Shown here: positions 1 to 8,697 of the stretch, in pieces
How the letters are laid out: every line of letters starts with the position of its first letter
Position numbering within the stretch: the first letter of the stretch is position 1
DNA from: Methanobacteriota archaeon
GTDB lineage: Archaea; Thermoplasmatota; Thermoplasmata; Methanomassiliicoccales; Methanomassiliicoccaceae
Direction of reading: 5' to 3'
Assembly (NCBI GenBank): GCA_012518185.1
Contig: JAAYTA010000105.1
Location: forward strand, 1-64,000
Length of the DNA stretch: 64,000 bases
Position numbers and translations under genes: made by a program
The notes under the pieces: generated by a model
What the model was told of the DNA's origin: nothing
Database searches by the model: none
What the model saw: only the letters and a program-made list of their open reading frames with translations

Positions 1-140
1 AATTGAGCAAGATAATAGACCTTCCCACGAGGAGTTATGGACTCCCAGGGAGTCTGCTCATAAGATGGGCATACTCTCATACAGTATCCACATTGCAAGC
101 ATGCGAGCAGTTCTCTGTTGATGTCAGGCATTTGTACCAT
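1..140 (-). CDS. GlcF/HdrD-like Fe-S oxidoreductase subunit, N-terminal fragment (runs off the window)
   Basis: Reading leftward from an ATG at 138-140 gives 46 codons without a stop. The peptide has a 4Fe-4S motif, CLQCGYCMRVCP, followed by a stretch with TPRGKVYYL. The Cys motif followed by a PRG-(K/R)-(I/V) segment is typical of the iron-sulfur subunit of glycolate or lactate oxidases (GlcF/LutA) and of HdrD-type proteins, which pass electrons from a flavoprotein to a membrane or soluble acceptor. A GAGGTG ribosome binding site lies about 6 bases upstream of the ATG. The gene is divergent from the Ehr operon, so the two may share the control region at 141-721. The second Fe-S motif and CCG domains would lie outside the window, so GlcF and HdrD cannot be separated. 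Confidence 0.72.
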   Translation of the reverse strand, partial: MVQMPDINRELLACLQCGYCMRVCPSYEQTPWESITPRGKVYYLAQ

Positions 141-721
141 TAGTGCACCTCATGACAGTATATCGGCAGTATGTCGGAGTCATACTGTTAAGATGTAAAT
201 GAGACCTCTGTATGGAGAGAGATCACATATATTTATCTATTGGATACCGGCACAATCTCTGAGGGAACATTACCCTTTTGGCCACGTAGGGTGAGGCATA
301 ATACATATACATATGGCATAGCACATTTCTAAACAATTATAGTATCTCAATTGAAATTCTGCAAATATAAAATATTAATTTAATATAAATCGTAATAATA
401 ATTATTATAAATTGATATAGTGATTTTATATGTCTACCTATAGTTCTTCAGCCTATGGATCGTGTATATGCCATACGCACGGCAATACTGAGATCTGTCT
501 CTAATTATTACTTTTTAATTAATACTGAGAGGATATGACCGATCCTGACACCATCAATAATAATATATGAGTCATATATTATTCGATTATTCCTGACTCG
601 TCCCGATACGTTTATGTGGTGGAATCAGATGATCCCATATCTTTAGGAAGGGTTATCTACGAGAATAAGCACACTTTGATCCATCAAGCTACTCGTAAAC
701 TTTCCATTGATCGGCTATAAC
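141..721. other. Divergent intergenic control region, about 580 bp
   Basis: No open frame with recognisable protein content is seen. The stretch is AT-rich and separates two divergent genes, so it must carry promoters for both. It contains the perfect palindrome listed separately at 559-583. A TATA-like element (CATATATTTATC) lies near 226-237, but it is not placed at a typical distance from either start. Confidence 0.5.
559..583. promoter_or_regulatory. Perfect 12+1+12 palindrome, candidate operator
   Basis: The left arm AATAATATATGA (559-570) is the exact reverse complement of the right arm TCATATATTATT (572-583), with a single G at 571 between them. It lies about 140 bases upstream of the first Ehr gene. 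Two arms one helical turn apart suit a dimeric winged-helix regulator; the AT-rich arms also look like overlapping TATA elements. Function is inferred from symmetry and position only. Confidence 0.45.
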
Positions 722-2761
722 ATGTTGTTTGTATCTATCATCCTGACCTCACTTGCTGGCGCGCTGCTGGCGGTGTTACTGAATAAACGAAGAGCTGGCA
801 TGCTCATCCCCTACATCGCAGCTGCGTTGAGTTCTGCTATGTTAATCGTTATGTCGGCACCAGTGCTCCTAGGCCATGGAGACGTAATACTATCTCTACC
901 TACTTATATCCAAAGACTCGGAGAATTCTCATTACGTGTGGACAGCCTATCTGCGTTCTTCCTAATCGTCATGGCCATAGTGACGATGTGCGTATCCATC
1001 TACTCCGTAGGATATCTTCGAGAATATGAGAATAAATATAATCTAGGAAGAATGGGATTTCTATTCAATATATTTATACTATCATTATGTATGGTATTCA
1101 CTGCAGGCAATGCCATATTATTCCTCATAATGTGGGAAATAATGTCTGTCTCATCCTATTTCTTAGTCATATATGAATGGAGGAGGGCAGATAGTGTCTC
1201 ATCAGGCCTGATGTATCTGGTAATGACACATGTTGGAACTGCATTTATAGCTGCAGCATTTTTACTAATGTGGACGCAGACAGGATCTTTTGATTTCACC
1301 TCATTTGCTGGCATCCGAGAAATGAGTGAATTATCAGGAACTATGCGTTCAGGAATATTCATTCTCCTACTATTGGGCTTTGGAACCAAAGCTGGGTTAG
1401 TGCCACTTCATATATGGCTTCCAAGGGCACATCCAGCTGCTCCATCTAATATATCTGCCCTGATGTCTGCTGTGATGGTCAAAACAGCAGCATATATGAT
1501 TATACGCTGTTGTTTCGGATTTCTGGGAGTCACTGAAGTATGGTGGGGCCTACTTGTTCTATTGATAGCCTGTATCTCTGCATTAGTTGGCGTAGTATAT
1601 GCTCTGGCAGAAACGGACATCAAACGCATATTAGCATATTCTACGGTTGAGAATATGGGCATTATATTCATTGGAATAGGAGCAGCTATGGTATTCCAGG
1701 CATTTAGCAATGGGGATTCTACTATTCCATACCTGGCTGATATAGCTGCCTTAGCTTTGGTAGCATCCCTGTTCCATGTAATGAGTCATGCATTGTTTAA
1801 GAGCTTGTTATTCATGGGCGCAGGAGCGGTAATCTCCTCCTCTCATACTCGTAACATTGAGAAGATGGGAGGAATCGGAAGAAGGATGCGATATACTGGT
1901 GCATTCTTCTTCGTAGGTGCATTATCTATATCGGCCATACCTCCTTTAAATGGATTCATAGGAGAATGGATGCTATTCCAGTCTCTGTTCCTTTCTCAGA
2001 CTATCGGGGATCCTATGGTCAATATTTTAATACCGGCTGCAGTAGCTGCTCTAGCATTAGCAGGAGCTATAGCTGCTGCATGTTTTGTACGCCTATATGG
2101 TGCAGTATTCTTAGCTAGGCCTAGAAGTGATCATGCAGAAAATGCTGAGGAAGCATCTAATTCTATGCTAGGGAGCATGATGATATTAGCCTCATTATGT
2201 GTTCTCACGGGTGTACTAGCGACCTTTATTGTAAGGATTGTAGACAAAGTATCTGCCTCTGTTCTTGGGACAAGTATAGCTTCAAAAGTGGTCGGTGGAA
2301 TTACCCTTAGTACGCCAGATGGAGGTTTTTCGCACATAAGTCCACTTGCAGTAGTCATAGTATTCCTATTGCTATTGCCCTTAGTGTACTTACTTTCTAA
2401 TCGACTAGGCGGCCCACAGAGGATAATGCGAGAGGATACTTGGGATTGCGGTACGCCACTTGGTCCACGCAACCAGTACACTGCCACTGGACACTCGCAA
2501 CCTTTAATACATTCATTTGGTCGCTATGTTGGTGTCAAGTCAGAAGTAAGTGAGACAAAATCTTCATCGCCACTCATACCTGCTCGCATGAAATTCCATC
2601 AAGAGGTTGAGCCAGTATTCGAACGCTATCTTTATCGCCCTATTCATCGTGCAGCAGTGGAATTATCCAATCGCATTGGATGGATACAGATGGGGAGCAT
2701 CCAGGCCTACCTGGCATACATCTTCGTCACACTCCTAGTGTTGTTGGTGGTATTCAGATGA
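722..2761 (+). CDS. Ehr complex HyfB-like antiporter-type membrane subunit
   Basis: This is a large polytopic membrane protein of the NuoL/MrpD family (about 679 residues from the ATG at 722; a TTG at 707 is an alternative, neither has a clear ribosome binding site). It shows the conserved proton-channel segments, including KAGLVPLHIWLPRAHP and a later HALFKSLLF with the channel lysine. The C-terminal soluble tail has TWDCGTPLGPRNQYTATGHS, a signature of HyfB/HycC-type subunits of formate hydrogenlyase-like complexes. It probably conducts H+ or Na+ in the membrane arm. It opens an operon in hyfBCEFGHI order and its stop overlaps the next start as ATGA. Confidence 0.88.
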   Translation: MLFVSIILTSLAGALLAVLLNKRRAGMLIPYIAAALSSAMLIVMSAPVLLGHGDVILSLPTYIQRLGEFSLRVDSLSAFFLIVMAIVTMCVSIYSVGYLREYENKYNLGRMGFLFNIFILSLCMVFTAGNAILFLIMWEIMSVSSYFLVIYEWRRADSVSSGLMYLVMTHVGTAFIAAAFLLMWTQTGSFDFTSFAGIREMSELSGTMRSGIFILLLLGFGTKAGLVPLHIWLPRAHPAAPSNISALMSAVMVKTAAYMIIRCCFGFLGVTEVWWGLLVLLIACISALVGVVYALAETDIKRILAYSTVENMGIIFIGIGAAMVFQAFSNGDSTIPYLADIAALALVASLFHVMSHALFKSLLFMGAGAVISSSHTRNIEKMGGIGRRMRYTGAFFFVGALSISAIPPLNGFIGEWMLFQSLFLSQTIGDPMVNILIPAAVAALALAGAIAAACFVRLYGAVFLARPRSDHAENAEEASNSMLGSMMILASLCVLTGVLATFIVRIVDKVSASVLGTSIASKVVGGITLSTPDGGFSHISPLAVVIVFLLLLPLVYLLSNRLGGPQRIMREDTWDCGTPLGPRNQYTATGHSQPLIHSFGRYVGVKSEVSETKSSSPLIPARMKFHQEVEPVFERYLYRPIHRAAVELSNRIGWIQMGSIQAYLAYIFVTLLVLLVVFR

Positions 2762-3693
2762 TAATAGAGTTAATTCAAACCTTTCTGCTATTAGCACTGG
2801 CTCCCCTAGTGACCGGAATCATACGCTCACTTAAAGCTCGTATGCAGGGGCGGAAGGGTCCAAGCGTGTTACAGCCATATCGTGACTTGCTCAAATTACT
2901 ATATAAGTCATCTATACGATCTAGGGACTCTTCATGGGTACTATCAATTGCACCGTACGTATGCATGGCTGCAGTGATAGCGGCGGCCTTGTTAGTCCCG
3001 GTAATCTATACAGGTACTTTTGGCCTAATAGGGGACCTGCTTTTACTGATATATTTACTAGCAATAGTTAGATTCTTCACTACTCTAGCTGCATTAGATG
3101 CTGGTTCAACATTCGGAGGGATGGGATCAAGTAGAGAATTATTCATATCCTCCATAGTAGAGCCTACAATGCTACTGTCTATATTCACTGTAGGATTAAT
3201 TTCCAGTACTACAGATCTAGGCGGTATATCAATGAATATGGCCTCTACAGGATTAGATCTAATAGAGCCATCCTTATTACTGGCTGCTGCAGCCTTCTTC
3301 ATAGCCATTTTAGCTGAAAACTCTAGAGTCCCAGTTGATAATCCAGCAACTCATCTTGAACTTACTATGGTTCATGAGGCAATGGTCTTAGAGTATTCAG
3401 GAAAGGATCTAGCGTTGATGGAATATGCATCCATGACCAAGTTGCTAGTATTTTTCACCCTAATGGCCAATATATTCTTTCCTTGGGGGATTGCTACTTC
3501 TATGGATCCGATAGCACTAGCCATCGGTTTGCTAGCTTACTTGGTCAAAATTAGCATCCTAACTCTAGCCATCGCAGTTGTCGAATCTTCTATGGCTAAA
3601 ATGAGATTATTCCGTTTACCCAATTTGTTTACTATGGCATTTATACTATCTTTATTAGCAGTAATAGCGTACTACATCTTGGGGGTGGCCTGA
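2758..3693 (+). CDS. Ehr complex HyfC/NuoH-like membrane subunit
   Basis: This NuoH/HyfC/EchB-family protein (311 residues) is the membrane subunit that joins the peripheral electron-transfer arm to the antiporter-like arm. It has about eight membrane segments. The cytoplasmic loop RMQGRKGPSVLQPYRDLLKLL is the family hallmark and contacts the N2 cluster and large subunit; ENSRVPVDNPATHLELTM is the conserved acidic loop. The ATG at 2758 overlaps the upstream stop by four bases, which is a better start than the upstream in-frame ATG at 2680 inside the preceding gene. Confidence 0.88.
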   Translation: MIIELIQTFLLLALAPLVTGIIRSLKARMQGRKGPSVLQPYRDLLKLLYKSSIRSRDSSWVLSIAPYVCMAAVIAAALLVPVIYTGTFGLIGDLLLLIYLLAIVRFFTTLAALDAGSTFGGMGSSRELFISSIVEPTMLLSIFTVGLISSTTDLGGISMNMASTGLDLIEPSLLLAAAAFFIAILAENSRVPVDNPATHLELTMVHEAMVLEYSGKDLALMEYASMTKLLVFFTLMANIFFPWGIATSMDPIALAIGLLAYLVKISILTLAIAVVESSMAKMRLFRLPNLFTMAFILSLLAVIAYYILGVA

Positions 3694-3708
3694 ATTAACG
3701 CTATTCCC

Positions 3709-4359
3709 ATGAATTTGATTGACGGACTAGCTGCCACTTTCTTACTAATAGCCATCCTTGCGGTGGCTAGTGGTCGAGTTTTGTCTCTGGTCCGATTATA
3801 TTCTTTACACTCTATCGTGTTAGGGATAACAGCTGCAGCAGTAGCAGCATTGACTAATGCTGGACACATCTACATTGTGGCTGCATTAACGATAGCGCTG
3901 AAAGGTGCTCTTATCCCGTGGGGACTTAGATATGTAATCGAAAAGATCGGAGTGCATAGGGAAGTGGAACCCTTAGTCCCACTACCTGTCTCACTCCTCA
4001 TATGCGGAGTCCTCACAGCACTGAGCTTCTACATAGTCCAACCAATAGTCACTGGACATGATATATTGGAGACCATAACTAAAAATTCCCTTCCGATGTC
4101 ATTGGCCGTCATATTCATCGGATTTTTCATGATGATTGCACGTAAGAAAGCCATCACGCAGATCATCGGATTGCTTATAATGGAAAATGGGCTATTCATG
4201 GCTGCCTATGCAGTAGCATATGGTATGCCACTCATAGTTGAGTTAGGTGTATTCTTTGACATACTCATGGCGGCAATAATCTTAGGATTGCTGGCCTTCC
4301 GAATCAATCGCACCTTTGACACAGTAGATACGACCATACTTAGGAGGTTACACGATTGA
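3709..4359 (+). CDS. Ehr complex HyfE-like membrane subunit
   Basis: A hydrophobic protein of 216 residues with about seven membrane segments, placed between the HyfC- and HyfF-like genes, as HyfE is in enterobacterial hyf operons. HyfE-type subunits combine a NuoK-like part with extra helices and help form the ion channel. A glutamate in ENGLFMAAYAV matches the NuoK-type membrane glutamate. A GGAGGT site near its end (4342-4347) serves the next gene. Identification rests on size, topology and gene order more than on long motifs. Confidence 0.8.
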   Translation: MNLIDGLAATFLLIAILAVASGRVLSLVRLYSLHSIVLGITAAAVAALTNAGHIYIVAALTIALKGALIPWGLRYVIEKIGVHREVEPLVPLPVSLLICGVLTALSFYIVQPIVTGHDILETITKNSLPMSLAVIFIGFFMMIARKKAITQIIGLLIMENGLFMAAYAVAYGMPLIVELGVFFDILMAAIILGLLAFRINRTFDTVDTTILRRLHD

Positions 4360-5825
4360 TTGAATTACTCTTACTTATCCCATTAGTCACAACATTCTTA
4401 CTATATCCTATGCGTCACAAGCGCGCTGTAGAGGCAATATCAGTGTTAGCTTCGCTGATCACCTTTGCTGCAACAATCTACCTAGCCTATCAGGTCTACT
4501 ATCACGGGACGATAGATGAGGGCCTACTGTACATGGATGCATTATCTACATACATCTTATTCCTCATTGCATTAGTAGGCCTGGTAGCTAACCTGTATTC
4601 GGTGTCCTATATAGGATTAGAGTTGAAAGATGGAACTATAGGTAAATCCAAACTACGTAATTTCCACTTATTCTTCCACTTATTCATATTCACCATGATA
4701 TTGGTAGGCGTATCGGATAATTTGGGCATAATATGGATAGCTATTGAAGGCACAACCTTAGCATCTGCTTATCTAGTAGGCTTTTACGATCGGGATACCT
4801 CAGTAGAGGCTGCCTGGAAATACCTAATAATATGCTCAGTAGGTATTACACTAGCTCTACTAGGCACCGTATTATTGTATGCTTCATCAGTCAACATTCT
4901 AGGAGGTGCCTCAGATGCTCTAAGTTGGTCTACTCTTATGGATCCAACTGTATTAGCTAATTTAGATGTTGGTCTGTTACGAATCGCTTTCATCCTAGTG
5001 CTAATTGGATATGGGACTAAGGTTGGATTAGCACCTATGCATACATGGCTGCCTGACGCCCACTCCCAGGCGCCAACTCCTGTATCGGCACTATTGTCAG
5101 CGGTCTTGCTAAACTGTGCTATGTATGGCATCCTACGTTTCCATCTCATAATTTCAGGTTCAGCCATTGGCCCTGAATTCAGTAGTAATCTACTACTCTT
5201 GTTTGGATTATTATCATTAGCTACAGCAGCAGCATTCATAGTACTTTCAAAAGACTACAAACGTATGTTGGCCTACTCTTCAATAGAGCATATGGGCATA
5301 ATCGCTGTAGGCTTTGGCGTTGGTGCTCCATTAGCCATTATGGGAGCATTATTCCACATGCTAAATCATGCCTTAACTAAGACCTTATTATTCTTTGGAG
5401 CAGGTAATATACTTCAGCGTTATAAAACTCGGGAGATCACAGAAGTAAGGGGATTAGTATCAGCCATGCCTGCTACTGCGATACTAGTTATAGGCGGTGC
5501 ATTAGCTATAGTCGGATGCCCTCCTTTCGCCACTTTCATCAGTGAAATAATGATATTAGCAGGAACCATAATGGAGGGCGATCTACTAGTAGCAGCTCTA
5601 TATTTGGGCCTACTCGCTGTAGTATTCGCGGCCTTATTGTATCAGGTAGGCCGAATGGTGTTCGGCGATGCTCCTGATATGGAGCAGGGGGAGATCAGTA
5701 AATGGAGGCCCGTGTTGATGGTTCCATTACTGGCAGCTATAGGTATTCTCGGACTTTGGATGCCCAATGTATTAGAGACAGCATTAGAGCAAATGACTTC
5801 ACTCTTCATGGGAGGGATGACATGA
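4356..5825 (+). CDS. Ehr complex HyfF/NuoN-like antiporter-type membrane subunit
   Basis: The second antiporter-like subunit of the operon, 489 residues and about 14 membrane helices. KVGLAPMHTWLPDAHSQAP and the following PVSALLSAV are the conserved channel helix; HALTKTLLFFGAG holds the second channel lysine. The start is a TTG at 4356, overlapping the previous stop; AGGAGGTT at 4341-4348 sits at the right distance, which supports this non-ATG start. With the HyfB-like subunit this gives the complex two predicted ion channels; no HyfD-like third channel is present. Confidence 0.88.
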   Translation: MIELLLLIPLVTTFLLYPMRHKRAVEAISVLASLITFAATIYLAYQVYYHGTIDEGLLYMDALSTYILFLIALVGLVANLYSVSYIGLELKDGTIGKSKLRNFHLFFHLFIFTMILVGVSDNLGIIWIAIEGTTLASAYLVGFYDRDTSVEAAWKYLIICSVGITLALLGTVLLYASSVNILGGASDALSWSTLMDPTVLANLDVGLLRIAFILVLIGYGTKVGLAPMHTWLPDAHSQAPTPVSALLSAVLLNCAMYGILRFHLIISGSAIGPEFSSNLLLLFGLLSLATAAAFIVLSKDYKRMLAYSSIEHMGIIAVGFGVGAPLAIMGALFHMLNHALTKTLLFFGAGNILQRYKTREITEVRGLVSAMPATAILVIGGALAIVGCPPFATFISEIMILAGTIMEGDLLVAALYLGLLAVVFAALLYQVGRMVFGDAPDMEQGEISKWRPVLMVPLLAAIGILGLWMPNVLETALEQMTSLFMGGMT

Positions 5826-7378
5826 GCTTCAACGATGGATTAATACGTAAAATTTCATCGATGGCAGAACGCTTAGAGCATCGGGGGGAGCTACTACATG
5901 TGGCTACATCTCGAGACCAATTCGTAGATCTAGTAGATATCATCCATAAGGTCGGTGGGCGTCTAGTAAGCCTGCATGCTACTGATGAGCGCGCTACAGC
6001 AGAATCATTTATGATGTATGCTATTTTAGATCATGATGGTTGCCTTATCGAAGTGGTAAGTCCAGTATGGGATGGTGTACCATTCCAATCTCTAGTGCCA
6101 AGAGTGCATGCAGCTAACTGGTATGAGCGTGAGATACAAGATATGTTTGGACTCACTCCTCATGGCCATCCCGATCCTCGCCCACTCGTATTGTATGATG
6201 ATTGGCCACAAGATACATTTCCTCTGCGTAAGGATTTTGATTCCTCAATAGATATACCGCGAATTCCGAGAGAATATAAATATCGCCACATGGAGGGAGA
6301 TGGTGTATTCGAGATCCCGGTAGGTCCAGTTCATGCTGGAGTTATAGAGCCTGGCCATTTCCGATTTTCTGTTGCAGGCGAACCTATTATGGCACTGGAG
6401 ATCCGACTTGGATATGTGCATAGGGGGGTAGAGAAACTCTCCGAAACTATGCCATATCATAAGGGCGTTATCTTGGCCGAAAGGATCTCTGGTGACACAT
6501 CAGCTGCGCACTCTGCAGCCTACTGCCAATCAGTTGAACAACTCTTTGAAATCAAGGCGCCAGAGAGGGCAGAGTATATTAGAACAATAATTTTAGAGCT
6601 AGAGCGCTTGTACAATCACCTAGGAGATATTTCTGGCATCGCACTTGATACTGCATTTGCAGTACCTGCTGCAGATGGCTATGTGCTCAGAGAGAGAGTG
6701 TTGGAGCTTAATGAGTGGTTGACAGGATCTCGCCTACTTCGCTCTATAAATACAATCGGAGGTGTCAATAAAGACATTGATAGGGACAAATCAGCTAAGT
6801 TATTATCTCATTTGGTTGATCTCCGTTTGCAATTTGAACGCCTATCTAGCACTATGATGTCATCTGTATCTATGCTAGATCGTGTTGAGGGAACAGGGAT
6901 TTTGAGCAAGGAAAATGCTAGATCCCTTGGTTGTGTGGGACCAATAGCCAGAGCTAGTGGTGTCGATATAGATACGAGGCGAGATCATCCCTATGCTGCA
7001 TATCCAGACATGTCATTTCGTATCCCTTTGCAGAAGTCTGGAGATGTTTATGCTAGAACTGTTGTAAGAATAGATGAAGTGAGAGAATCATTCGCTATAA
7101 TCGAGCAAGCCTTAGACAGGATACCAAATGGCTCAATCTGCACTGAGTTTACTGGAGCGCCTATCAAAACAACAGCACTTTCTTTAGTGGAAGCATCTCG
7201 TGGTGAACTTATGCATTGGATGATCGGCGAAGAGGAAAAACCATTTCGCCATAAGATTCGTGATCCTAGTTTCTGCAACTGGCTAGGTCTAGAACTCGCA
7301 GTGCGTGGAGACATTGTACCTGATTTTCCACTGGTAAACAAAAGCTTTAGCTTATCATATGCTGGAAACGATCTGTGA
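5822..7378 (+). CDS. Ehr complex HyfG/HycE-like large subunit without NiFe ligands
   Basis: A fusion of a NuoC-like domain (about residues 10-150, ending in the WYEREIQDMFGLTPHGHPDPRP and PLRKDFD signatures) with a NuoD/hydrogenase large-subunit domain, 518 residues, as in HycE and HyfG. In true NiFe hydrogenases the first ligand motif is RxCGxC; here residues 221-226 read RISGDT. The C-terminal motif DPCxxC is also gone: the end reads SFSLSYAGNDL where EchE has SVDPCICCTDR. All four metal-binding cysteines are therefore absent while the flanking fold is kept, as in complex I NuoD and Ehr complexes. The ATG overlaps the previous stop (ATGA). It cannot be an active NiFe hydrogenase; its substrate is unknown. 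Confidence 0.93.
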   Translation: MSFNDGLIRKISSMAERLEHRGELLHVATSRDQFVDLVDIIHKVGGRLVSLHATDERATAESFMMYAILDHDGCLIEVVSPVWDGVPFQSLVPRVHAANWYEREIQDMFGLTPHGHPDPRPLVLYDDWPQDTFPLRKDFDSSIDIPRIPREYKYRHMEGDGVFEIPVGPVHAGVIEPGHFRFSVAGEPIMALEIRLGYVHRGVEKLSETMPYHKGVILAERISGDTSAAHSAAYCQSVEQLFEIKAPERAEYIRTIILELERLYNHLGDISGIALDTAFAVPAADGYVLRERVLELNEWLTGSRLLRSINTIGGVNKDIDRDKSAKLLSHLVDLRLQFERLSSTMMSSVSMLDRVEGTGILSKENARSLGCVGPIARASGVDIDTRRDHPYAAYPDMSFRIPLQKSGDVYARTVVRIDEVRESFAIIEQALDRIPNGSICTEFTGAPIKTTALSLVEASRGELMHWMIGEEEKPFRHKIRDPSFCNWLGLELAVRGDIVPDFPLVNKSFSLSYAGNDL

Positions 7379-7384
7379 GGGAAG

Positions 7385-7708
7385 ATGATACTAAAATTAC
7401 TAAGACGATTACTTGGAAGGAGATCAAGAACAATTCAATATCCTATTGAACAGCCAATAATTCCTGCGGAATTTATGGGTTGCCCTGAGGCAGACATGAA
7501 TAGATGCGATCGCTGTGATCAATGCATTGCGTCATGTCCAGTATCTGCACTCGACTTCGTAGATGAGGGACTCCAGTTAGATCTCTCATTATGTGTATTC
7601 TGTGGAGAATGTGCACGAGTATGCCCAGAATGTATAGTTATGAGCGATAAATTTGAACTAGCCTCCAAGAGTAAAGAGGGATTGAAGGTGGTGTTCACTT
7701 ATGGATGA
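7385..7708 (+). CDS. Ehr complex HyfH/NuoI-like 2x[4Fe-4S] ferredoxin subunit
   Basis: A 107-residue polyferredoxin with two CxxCxxCxxxCP motifs: CDRCDQCIASCP and CVFCGECARVCP. Such subunits sit between the soluble ferredoxin partner and the N2-type cluster of the small subunit. The last cluster motif is followed by ECIVMSDKFELA, a common HycF/HyfH ending. It starts six bases after the large subunit and its end overlaps the small-subunit start by eight bases, indicating tight translational coupling. Confidence 0.9.
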   Translation: MILKLLRRLLGRRSRTIQYPIEQPIIPAEFMGCPEADMNRCDRCDQCIASCPVSALDFVDEGLQLDLSLCVFCGECARVCPECIVMSDKFELASKSKEGLKVVFTYG

Positions 7709-8168
7709 ATCTACAGAGCAACTTGGAAAGCAGTTACAGGAACGTATCCATCAACTATTCGGGCGATCCCTAGGCATACGTGAAGTAGACGCCGGCTCTT
7801 GCAATGGCTGTGAGGTGGAAGTGAATGCCCTTACCAATGCTATCCATGATATTGAGAGATTTGGTATGCATATAGTGGCCTCCCCTAGGCATGCTGATAT
7901 GTTATTAGTCACGGGGGCAGTTACTAGAAATATGGAGATGCCATTGATAAAGACGTATCGAGCAACACCATCACCCAAGATGGTGGTAGCCATGGGATCT
8001 TGTGCAGCCTCTGGTGGGCCATTTTTATCATCTTATGCAGTAGTGGGACCTGTCGATAGCCTCATACCAGTAGATGTGTACATCCCGGGATGTCCTCCTC
8101 GACCGCAAGCCATAATTCATGGCATAATGGTGGCTCTAGATTTGTTGGAAGAAGCTAATAATCGATAA
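7701..8168 (+). CDS. Ehr complex HyfI/NuoB-like small subunit
   Basis: A 155-residue NuoB/hydrogenase small subunit. Cysteines 34, 37, 101 and 131 (in GSCNGCEVE, MGSCAASG and IPGCPPRP) match the four ligands of the proximal N2-type [4Fe-4S] cluster. The cluster is therefore intact although the partner large subunit has no NiFe site, so electrons can still reach the interface between the two subunits and the membrane. It closes the operon and is convergent with the stress-protein gene four bases downstream. Confidence 0.9.
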   Translation: MDESTEQLGKQLQERIHQLFGRSLGIREVDAGSCNGCEVEVNALTNAIHDIERFGMHIVASPRHADMLLVTGAVTRNMEMPLIKTYRATPSPKMVVAMGSCAASGGPFLSSYAVVGPVDSLIPVDVYIPGCPPRPQAIIHGIMVALDLLEEANNR

Positions 8169-8172
8169 TTAT

Positions 8173-8592
8173 TCAGCGTACCACAATTACACTACAGCGC
8201 GAGTTGCGATAAATAAATTCTGACACACTACCTATCAGAACTCGACCCAAAGTGCTCTTACCTGACGTGCCAACAATCACTGCTCCAACTTGAAGACGTT
8301 CAGCGGCATCAATGACTGCTTCGTAAATATCTCCTCCCTCTAGAAGAGCCGTAGCTTCCACTCCACTTGCAGAAGCAAGTTCTTTCAACTCCTCTAATTT
8401 CTCCATCCCTTCATCAATAGAGGCCTGCTTTTCAGATTCGTTGCTCTTACTGACAACATATATCATATACAGTTTAGAGGAGGCCAAATTGGCCAATTCG
8501 ATAGCATATTGTGCAGCCTTCATTGAATGAGGCTTACCATCAGTCGCCAGGAGCAGGTTCTTCTTTTGGATGAGCCTCTCCGTCTTATTCAT
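8173..8592 (-). CDS. Universal stress protein, UspA family
   Basis: A single UspA domain of about 139 residues. The nucleotide-binding signature G-x2-G-x9-G-S near the C terminus is present as GTSGKSTLGRVLIGSVSE, so it is probably an ATP-binding member. The ATG at 8592 lies about 27 bases downstream of a TATA-like element (8614-8624), which argues for a leaderless message from this start rather than from an upstream in-frame ATG at 8661. It is placed between two energy-converting complexes and divergent from ech. A link to energy state is inference from position. Confidence 0.85.
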   Translation of the reverse strand: MNKTERLIQKKNLLLATDGKPHSMKAAQYAIELANLASSKLYMIYVVSKSNESEKQASIDEGMEKLEELKELASASGVEATALLEGGDIYEAVIDAAERLQVGAVIVGTSGKSTLGRVLIGSVSEFIYRNSRCSVIVVR

Positions 8593-8612
8593 ATCTATCA
8601 GTACAGCATGGT

Positions 8613-8624
8613 AACGTATATTAA
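8613..8624 (-). promoter_or_regulatory. TATA box for the universal stress protein gene
   Basis: On the minus strand the element reads TTAATATAC, centred about 27 bases before the ATG at 8592. That spacing fits an archaeal promoter that starts transcription at or near the initiation codon. Confidence 0.4.
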
Positions 8625-8697
8625 TAGCATTATCGAGATAGAGCTCGAAATCATAATGCAAAGATAGAATAAGGTATTGTTCTCATCTTAGATAATC

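Noticed and set aside
4784-5239. A 151-residue minus-strand frame
   Set aside because: Antisense to the HyfF-like gene; composition reflects the membrane protein on the other strand.
5702-5821. Extended N terminus of the Ehr large subunit from an upstream in-frame ATG at 5702
   Set aside because: The first 40 residues lie inside the preceding gene and do not resemble HycE/HyfG; the ATGA overlap at 5822 is the better start.
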